This document shows positions 7,366 to 12,573 of a stretch of 15,551 nucleotides of DNA, one piece after another. The notes beneath the pieces are model-generated. The model made no database searches. It was not told the DNA's origin and saw only the letters and a program-made list of their open reading frames with translations. Source of the stretch: Deltaproteobacteria bacterium (GTDB taxonomy: Bacteria > Desulfobacterota > Desulfobacteria > Desulfobacterales > Desulfatirhabdiaceae); contig JAJYBO010000039.1 of assembly GCA_021778975.1 (NCBI GenBank), positions 1 through 15,551 on the forward strand, in the 5' to 3' direction. The stretch's first letter is position 1; each line of letters opens with the position of its first letter. The position numbers and the translations under genes are program-made.

Positions 7366-8553
7366 CTACCGGCCTGTAAAACGCTTCATGACGCGGTTGA
7401 ATCCCGGCAGCGAGCGGGCGATGATGTCGTCGGACACGCAGAAAGCGATTCTGAAATGCCCCGGCGTTCCGAAACCGCTTCCCGGAACCACCAGAATCAG
7501 TTCCTTCTGAAGCTCCCGGACAAATTCGACATCGTCGGCTATCGGGGTCTGGGGAAACACATAAAATGTTCCCGGAGGCCGGATAAATTTATATCCGCTT
7601 TCGGCAAGCCCCGCGCACAGCAGGTTCCGTTTTATGGTATATGCCGAGATATCCACGCTGGCGCCCTGGAGCTGGGCGACAGCCCGCTGCATCAGGGCGG
7701 GCGCGTTGACAAATCCCAGTATCCGGTTGGTGAGCGCCATGGCGGCCGCCAGGGAATCTTTGCAAGAAGCCGCCGGGTTGATCGCGATAAACCCGATGCG
7801 TTCGCCCGGAATGGAGATGTCTTTGGAATAAGATGTAGTCAAAATGCTTTCCGCATACGCCGAAAAGATGCTGGGCACACGGGCGTTGTCATAGACGATC
7901 TTCCGGTACGGTTCATCGGAAATCAGATACAGGGTGCGGCCCAGCGCTTTGCCTTTGCGGGTCAGCAGCGCCCCCAGGCGCTCAAGGCTCTCGCGGGAGT
8001 ATATTTGTCCGGTGGGGTTGTTGGGAGAGTTGATCAGCACGGCTTTGGTGTTGGGGGTTATGGCCGTTTCGATCGCTTCGAGATTCAGGGTGAAATCCGG
8101 ATGGGTGGCGACGGTTTTGAGTACGCCGCCGTGATTGCTCACGTAAAATCCGTATTCCACGAAATGGGGCGTCGGAGAGAGTATCTCGTCTCCCGGATCG
8201 AGAATGGCCTTGAAAATGACATTCAGGCCGCCGGCGGCGCCGCAGGTCATGATGACGTTATCGGCCGACATGGCGACTTCCTGCTCCTTGCCGACATAGT
8301 CGGCGACCGCTTTGCGGACATCCGGATAGCCCGCGTTGGGCATATACCCGTGGCAGCCGGGAAAATCCCGCCGGACAAGCTCTTCGAGAATCGCCCTGAA
8401 CTGCCCCGGAGGTTCCAGATTCGGGTTTCCCAGACTGAAATCATACACATTTCCGGCGCCGTGAATGGCCTTGAGCCGGGCGCCTTCCTCGAACATCTTC
8501 CGAATCCAGGAAGATTTGGACATGATGGTTTCGATATGTTTGGCTACTGACAA
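7366..8553 (-). CDS. PLP-dependent aminotransferase, class I/II (aspartate aminotransferase-like)
   Basis: 395 aa, fold-type I aminotransferase, cytosolic. Visible signatures are GNPNLEPP (42-49), GYMPNAGYP (69-77), the SPNNPTG loop (176-182, with the PLP-ring Asn), SDEPY (212-216, with the Asp to pyridine N and the Tyr to O3'), the lysine forming the Schiff base in SYSKD (K244), the phosphate-binding R252 in PGERIGF, and the substrate-carboxylate arginine R368 in HFRIAF. All key residues are kept. The start is a TTG at 8553 preceded by a strong SD (AAAGGAG) at the right distance; the first in-frame ATG, at 8523, would drop 10 residues and lacks such an SD. Substrate specificity cannot be told from sequence; alanine, aspartate or aromatic donors are all possible. 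It stands alone, convergent with the sigma-54 activator across 39 bp, with no clear terminator between them. Confidence 0.93.
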   Translation of the reverse strand: MSVAKHIETIMSKSSWIRKMFEEGARLKAIHGAGNVYDFSLGNPNLEPPGQFRAILEELVRRDFPGCHGYMPNAGYPDVRKAVADYVGKEQEVAMSADNVIMTCGAAGGLNVIFKAILDPGDEILSPTPHFVEYGFYVSNHGGVLKTVATHPDFTLNLEAIETAITPNTKAVLINSPNNPTGQIYSRESLERLGALLTRKGKALGRTLYLISDEPYRKIVYDNARVPSIFSAYAESILTTSYSKDISIPGERIGFIAINPAASCKDSLAAAMALTNRILGFVNAPALMQRAVAQLQGASVDISAYTIKRNLLCAGLAESGYKFIRPPGTFYVFPQTPIADDVEFVRELQKELILVVPGSGFGTPGHFRIAFCVSDDIIARSLPGFNRVMKRFTGR

Positions 8554-8560
8554 TGTGACA

Positions 8561-8567
8561 CTCCTTT
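8561..8567 (-). promoter_or_regulatory. Strong SD for the TTG start of the aminotransferase
   Basis: The reverse strand reads AAAGGAG, then 7 nt to the TTG at 8551-8553. This near-perfect SD is the reason for choosing TTG over the later ATG at 8523. Confidence 0.75.
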
Positions 8568-8760
8568 GACTATCAAGAAATATGATTAGAAAAACAATGT
8601 GTTATGGCTGTTTCTCGTGGAAACGAGCGGCGTTCCCCATACATCTCGTCAATGTCGTTGAGGAGATTCGTTCCCAATGACCCTGCCAGAGCGAAAATGT
8701 TATCAGAATACCTTTAAAAAGCCAGCTTTTTTTCATGTCCGCGTGGTGTCAATATTGACG

Positions 8761-8903
8761 GCTTCGTAAAAAGTCCGGATGCTGCGTTGCGCTGCATCCT
8801 TCGTCGTTGCGGCCTACCCAACAGTACGCCTCACTCCTCATGCTTTGAGCGCCTTGCCTGCAAACATTTTACGAGCCCGTCTGAAATTTGACTTTTTACG
8901 AGG
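8761..8903 (-). repeat. Long copy of the dispersed inverted-repeat element, copy 2
   Basis: This is the same family as 684-780 but in the opposite orientation. The ends are GCTTCGTAAAAAGTC on the left and GACTTTTTACGAGG on the right, forming a terminal inverted repeat. It carries about 50 bp that copy 1 lacks, including a stem-loop at 8777-8799 (arms GGATGCTGC/GCTGCATCC, 8 of 9 paired). The 50 bp at 8824-8873 match copy 1 at 44 of 50 positions when reverse-complemented. It has no transposase and no significant ORF, so it is a non-autonomous or REP-like element. Confidence 0.82.
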
Positions 8904-8917
8904 ATATCGAATATACA
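8888..8917 (+). promoter_or_regulatory. Candidate sigma-70 promoter for the RM operon, -35 inside the repeat end
   Basis: TTGACT at 8888-8893 matches the -35 consensus at 5 of 6 positions. TATACA at 8912-8917 matches the -10 at 4 of 6, with an 18-nt spacer. It would start transcription about 50 nt upstream of the mod start. The -35 lies in the terminal inverted repeat of copy 2. The -10 lacks the conserved final T, so this is only a candidate. Confidence 0.35.
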
Positions 8918-8962
8918 AATGGCTTATGGAAAAAGTAACGCTATCTTATGTTCGTGGTTCAA

Positions 8963-8970
8963 AGAGGAGA
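8963..8970 (+). promoter_or_regulatory. SD that sets the mod start at 8978
   Basis: AGAGGAGA ends 7 nt before the ATG at 8978. The in-frame ATG at 8948 has no SD and lies upstream of this one, so 8978 is preferred. Confidence 0.75.
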
Positions 8971-8977
8971 ACAAGGT

Positions 8978-11900
8978 ATGTCAGGTATTGAACAGCTTCG
9001 CCGCCGTCTTTTGAAGAAGCTCTCCGAGCTGTTCCGGCTCGATCAGCCGGATCTTGATTTCGGTTTTTACCGCATCATGCACGCCATGTCGCAAGAGGTG
9101 CAGGATTTTATTGCAAATGATCTGATGAAAATTGTGTCGGATGCCTTCAGCGATGTTGATGACACCCGAAAAGCCAACTTGCAGTCGGCGTATGAAAAGG
9201 CCATTCAGATGGCCAGGGACTTCGGGGTATCCACCCCTGAAAAAACCAACCCTGTCAAAAAGGCAAGAGCGGCTCTCGATGTTGTCTTAGATAGGGGGCG
9301 CGCCGAGGCGGATGTCTATGACCACCTGTATCGTTTCTTCGAGCGTTACTACGATGATGGAGATTTTATATCGAGGCGTTACTATACACGAGAAACACCG
9401 GGCAAGGCGGCCCCTTTCGCCATCCCTTATAACGGAGAGGAAGTGAAGTTGTATTGGGCCAATGCCGATCAGTATTATATCAAAACAGCCGAATACTTTT
9501 CCAATTTTACCTTCGATTTACGGCGGGCAAAAGAACTTCAGGCGCTGCGAGATCAGAATCAGATCGGTATTCCATTTTCTATAGATGATGATTCACCGCT
9601 CAGGGTTCAATTCCGTGTTGTTGATGCCACGGACGGAGAACACGGAAACGTCAAGACTTCAGACGCAAATAAACGTTTTTTTATTCTTCATGATGACAAT
9701 CCCGTCATCATAACCGAGTCTGGTGAGCTGATCGTCAATTTTGAATACCGTCCGGATACTGAAAGATCAGGGCAGGAAAATGCCTGGCGGGAAAAACGCA
9801 ACACCGAGGCGGTGAACACCATTTTAAGGAAGCTGGCATTTGGGGCAGAGACAAATCCCAGGATTCACCTCTTTCTGGATGCGTTCAAAACGCCTTCACC
9901 CACCGATAGCGACAAAAATCGCCCCCTGCTGGCCAGGTACATCAACCAATACACCACTCGCAACACCAGGGATTATTTTATCCACAAGGATTTAGGTGGG
10001 TTTCTGCGTCGTGAGCTGGATTTCTACATCAAAAATGAGGTCATGTACCTCGATGACATTGAAAATGCCGATGTGCCGATCGTCGAGAGCTATCTGACCA
10101 GGATCAAGGTGCTGCGCAGGATTTCAGGCAAGTTGATAGAGTTTCTTGCCCAACTCGAGAATTTCCAGAAAAAACTCTGGCTCAAGAAGAAGTTTGTCAT
10201 CGAGACCCACTACTGCATTACTCTCGACCGGGTTCCGGATGCGCTATATCCTGAAATCGTCATAAATAACGACCAGATAGATGAATGGATATCATTGTTT
10301 GCGATTAACGAGATTCAGGGCGATCTTTACAGCCCCAGATTTTCTCGGCCTCTGACAACCGAATTTCTCAAGGTGAACAATAAACTGGTGCTGGACACCC
10401 GGTTTTTTGATGACGATTTCAAGACGCGGCTGGTGGCTTCGATAGAGAATTTCGATGAATCAATAGATGGGGTATTGGTCAACTCCGATAACTTCCAATC
10501 TGCAATCTTGTTAGAACGGCAATATGGAAATACGATTGATGGTGTGTATCTCGACCCCCCATACAACACAGACGCATCGGAAATAATTTATAAAAATGGT
10601 TACAAGAATAGCTCATGGGCTTCTTTAATGTATGATCGCCTGCTCTTAATAAAGCGATTTCAGAAGTCAGATGGGGGCATATGTGTAACCATTGATGATT
10701 TTGAAAAAAATATTCTGAAAGATGAGCTTGATACGATTTATGGAACCGAAAATAACCTTGCAACGGTTGTCATTCGAAGCAATCCACAGGGGCGGTCAAC
10801 TGTACAGGGTTTTTCGATCAATCATGAGTATGGTCTTTTTTATAAGGTATCAAATGATTTTAAATCGGCAGGCAGACTGAGCCGTTCTGACAAACAAATT
10901 GGTCGTTACAGTGAGATTGATGAAGAAGGTAATCGTTTCTTGTGGGAAAACTTCAGAAAAACAGGAACGGATTCCTCTCGCAGTGACAGACCAAAACAGT
11001 TTTATCCAATTATCGCCATAAATAACGGTTATCGCATTCCTGAAATGAAATGGGATGATGCAACCAAAAAATGGGAGATATTGGAAAGCATTTCGAAAGA
11101 GGAAACGGTCGTGTATCCGATTGACGAAGACGGCAATGAGAGGGTTTGGAAATGGGGGAGTGACCGTGTTAAACTATACCCTGATCATGTCAAAGCAGAT
11201 AAGGGAAACAATGGTCAGATACAGATATATCGTAAGAATTATCTCAATGCTGAGGGATCTTTGCCAGGTACGTGGTGGGATAAATCCAGGTATGGCGCAG
11301 GCTCACATGGAACAAATCTGCTTACTGCAATGTTCGGTAAGGCATATATATTCTCATTTCCAAAATCATTGTATGCTGTTGAAGATTGCCTGAGAATCAT
11401 TACAAACAATAATATTTCTGCGAAAATTCTTGATTTCTTTGGCGGCTCAGGGACAACTGCTCATGCTGTTATCTCTATGAACAGAGCCGATGGGGGGCGA
11501 AGAAAATACCTGCTCTCTGAAATGGGGTTACATTTCGATGAAATCCTTCTTCCGCGCATTAAAAAAGCCATTTACTCCGCAAGTTGGGACAGTGGAAAAC
11601 CTCAACGATATAACCGTCATATCTGTGGATTGAAAAAGCGGCGAAAGGATTTGGTGGGTGAATTAGAAAACCTTTCAGGATACCAGGATGCAACCGTGTA
11701 TCAATACGACCGCCAGCTCATAGTTGGTGAAATAGCCAGGATTGATTCTGAAATTCAGATATCTGAAGAGATTGCAGCCAGGGATGCAGCAGGTTTTTTA
11801 GGTTGCAGTCATGCCATAAAGTACATCAGGTTAGAAAGTTACGAAGACACGCTCAACAACCTCCGCTTCGACGAGAACCCGCTTCGCAAAAAAGCGATAA

Positions 11901-12556
11901 CCGCCATCCCTGCACTCAAGGAAGACTTCATGCTGCACTATCTGTTGGATGTGGAAAGCCGGGGGAGCCAATCTCTTCTGAACATAGACGCTTTTGCCGA
12001 TCCAACCGCCTACGCCCTTGACGTCAAGAAACCGGGAAGTGACGAATACGTCACCCGTCCGGTGGATCTGATCGAAACTTTCAACTGTCTGATCGGCCTG
12101 CGTGTCACCCGTATTGCCGAGCCACAGGAATTCACCGCCGAGTTCAACCGTATCGAAGATACCGAAGTTCCTAAAGACCAGACCACCAAACTGGTTCTCG
12201 ATGGTTGTATGAAACAAATTGATCACTGTTCATCGAACAGTGTCAATTGCTCCTGGTGGTTCCGCAAAATGGAAGGTTGGATGCCCAAGTATCCGGCCAA
12301 TCCCGATACTGAAGGGGGGAACGTCCGTTTGTCCGTACTGATCGTCTGGCGCCGGCTCACTCGCGATATCGAGAAAGACAATCTGATGCTGGATGAATGG
12401 TTCCAGAATGACCGCATCAATACCCGCCGACTCAAGTTTGATGTCATCTATGTCAATGGCACCAACAATCTGCCCAATCTGAGGCGGAATGACGAAACCT
12501 GGGAAGTCCGCCTCATCGAAGAAGAATTCATGAAACGCATGTGGGAGACGGAATAG
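8978..12556 (+). CDS. Type III-like adenine-specific DNA methyltransferase (Mod), oversized
   Basis: 1192 aa from the ATG at 8978. It transfers a methyl group from SAM to DNA adenine (by family, N6-adenine) and sets the specificity of the RM pair. The catalytic motif DPPYN is at 526-530 and the SAM-binding motif DFFGGSGT at 819-826. Motif IV before motif I is the beta-class order of type III Mod proteins, and the roughly 290 residues between them should hold the target-recognition part. An N-terminal region of about 500 residues has no motif I can name. A C-terminal region of about 300 residues contains GWMPKYP, SVLIVWRRLT and FDVIYVNGTNNLPNLRR. Classical Mod subunits such as EcoP15I are near 640 aa, so this is almost twice that size. 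The core (about 10480-11830) is clearly more AT-rich than both ends. The next gene starts 17 bp downstream, so the two are co-transcribed. Confidence 0.9.
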   Translation: MSGIEQLRRRLLKKLSELFRLDQPDLDFGFYRIMHAMSQEVQDFIANDLMKIVSDAFSDVDDTRKANLQSAYEKAIQMARDFGVSTPEKTNPVKKARAALDVVLDRGRAEADVYDHLYRFFERYYDDGDFISRRYYTRETPGKAAPFAIPYNGEEVKLYWANADQYYIKTAEYFSNFTFDLRRAKELQALRDQNQIGIPFSIDDDSPLRVQFRVVDATDGEHGNVKTSDANKRFFILHDDNPVIITESGELIVNFEYRPDTERSGQENAWREKRNTEAVNTILRKLAFGAETNPRIHLFLDAFKTPSPTDSDKNRPLLARYINQYTTRNTRDYFIHKDLGGFLRRELDFYIKNEVMYLDDIENADVPIVESYLTRIKVLRRISGKLIEFLAQLENFQKKLWLKKKFVIETHYCITLDRVPDALYPEIVINNDQIDEWISLFAINEIQGDLYSPRFSRPLTTEFLKVNNKLVLDTRFFDDDFKTRLVASIENFDESIDGVLVNSDNFQSAILLERQYGNTIDGVYLDPPYNTDASEIIYKNGYKNSSWASLMYDRLLLIKRFQKSDGGICVTIDDFEKNILKDELDTIYGTENNLATVVIRSNPQGRSTVQGFSINHEYGLFYKVSNDFKSAGRLSRSDKQIGRYSEIDEEGNRFLWENFRKTGTDSSRSDRPKQFYPIIAINNGYRIPEMKWDDATKKWEILESISKEETVVYPIDEDGNERVWKWGSDRVKLYPDHVKADKGNNGQIQIYRKNYLNAEGSLPGTWWDKSRYGAGSHGTNLLTAMFGKAYIFSFPKSLYAVEDCLRIITNNNISAKILDFFGGSGTTAHAVISMNRADGGRRKYLLSEMGLHFDEILLPRIKKAIYSASWDSGKPQRYNRHICGLKKRRKDLVGELENLSGYQDATVYQYDRQLIVGEIARIDSEIQISEEIAARDAAGFLGCSHAIKYIRLESYEDTLNNLRFDENPLRKKAITAIPALKEDFMLHYLLDVESRGSQSLLNIDAFADPTAYALDVKKPGSDEYVTRPVDLIETFNCLIGLRVTRIAEPQEFTAEFNRIEDTEVPKDQTTKLVLDGCMKQIDHCSSNSVNCSWWFRKMEGWMPKYPANPDTEGGNVRLSVLIVWRRLTRDIEKDNLMLDEWFQNDRINTRRLKFDVIYVNGTNNLPNLRRNDETWEVRLIEEEFMKRMWETE

Positions 12557-12561
12557 TGGGG

Positions 12562-12568
12562 AAAGGGG
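12562..12568 (+). promoter_or_regulatory. Ribosome binding site of the res-like gene
   Basis: AAAGGGG, 5 nt before the ATG at 12574 and within the 17-bp gap after the mod stop. It supports tight translation of both RM genes from one mRNA. Confidence 0.65.
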
Positions 12569-12573
12569 CAATC

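Larger units (their letters stand above)
8554..8977. other. Intergenic region between aminotransferase and RM operon
   Basis: These 424 bp have no convincing gene. From 8554 to 8747 I see only small hairpins: CTCGT/ACGAG near 8614-8627, and AAAAAG-ccag-CTTTTT near 8716-8731. The second could be a weak terminator-like structure. A perfect 12-bp palindrome, GTCAATATTGAC, lies at 8748-8759 just outside the repeat at 8761-8903. A possible promoter for the RM operon follows (8888-8917). The composition is AT-rich outside the repeat. Confidence 0.6.

Noticed and set aside
7342..8550. 402-codon plus-strand ORF lying fully over the aminotransferase
   Set aside because: It is the antisense of a gene with all catalytic motifs intact. 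Its translation has no recognisable domain, and long antisense frames are common in GC-rich codon-biased genes.
8672..8688. Minus-strand TGGCAGG-N4-TTGG, resembling a -24/-12 sigma-54 promoter for the aminotransferase
   Set aside because: The invariant GC of the -12 element is replaced by GG, so it is not a credible sigma-54 site.
8926..8991. 21-codon ORF overlapping the mod start, a possible basic leader peptide
   Set aside because: It has no SD and no known pattern. It is only the tail of an open frame that runs through the repeat element.
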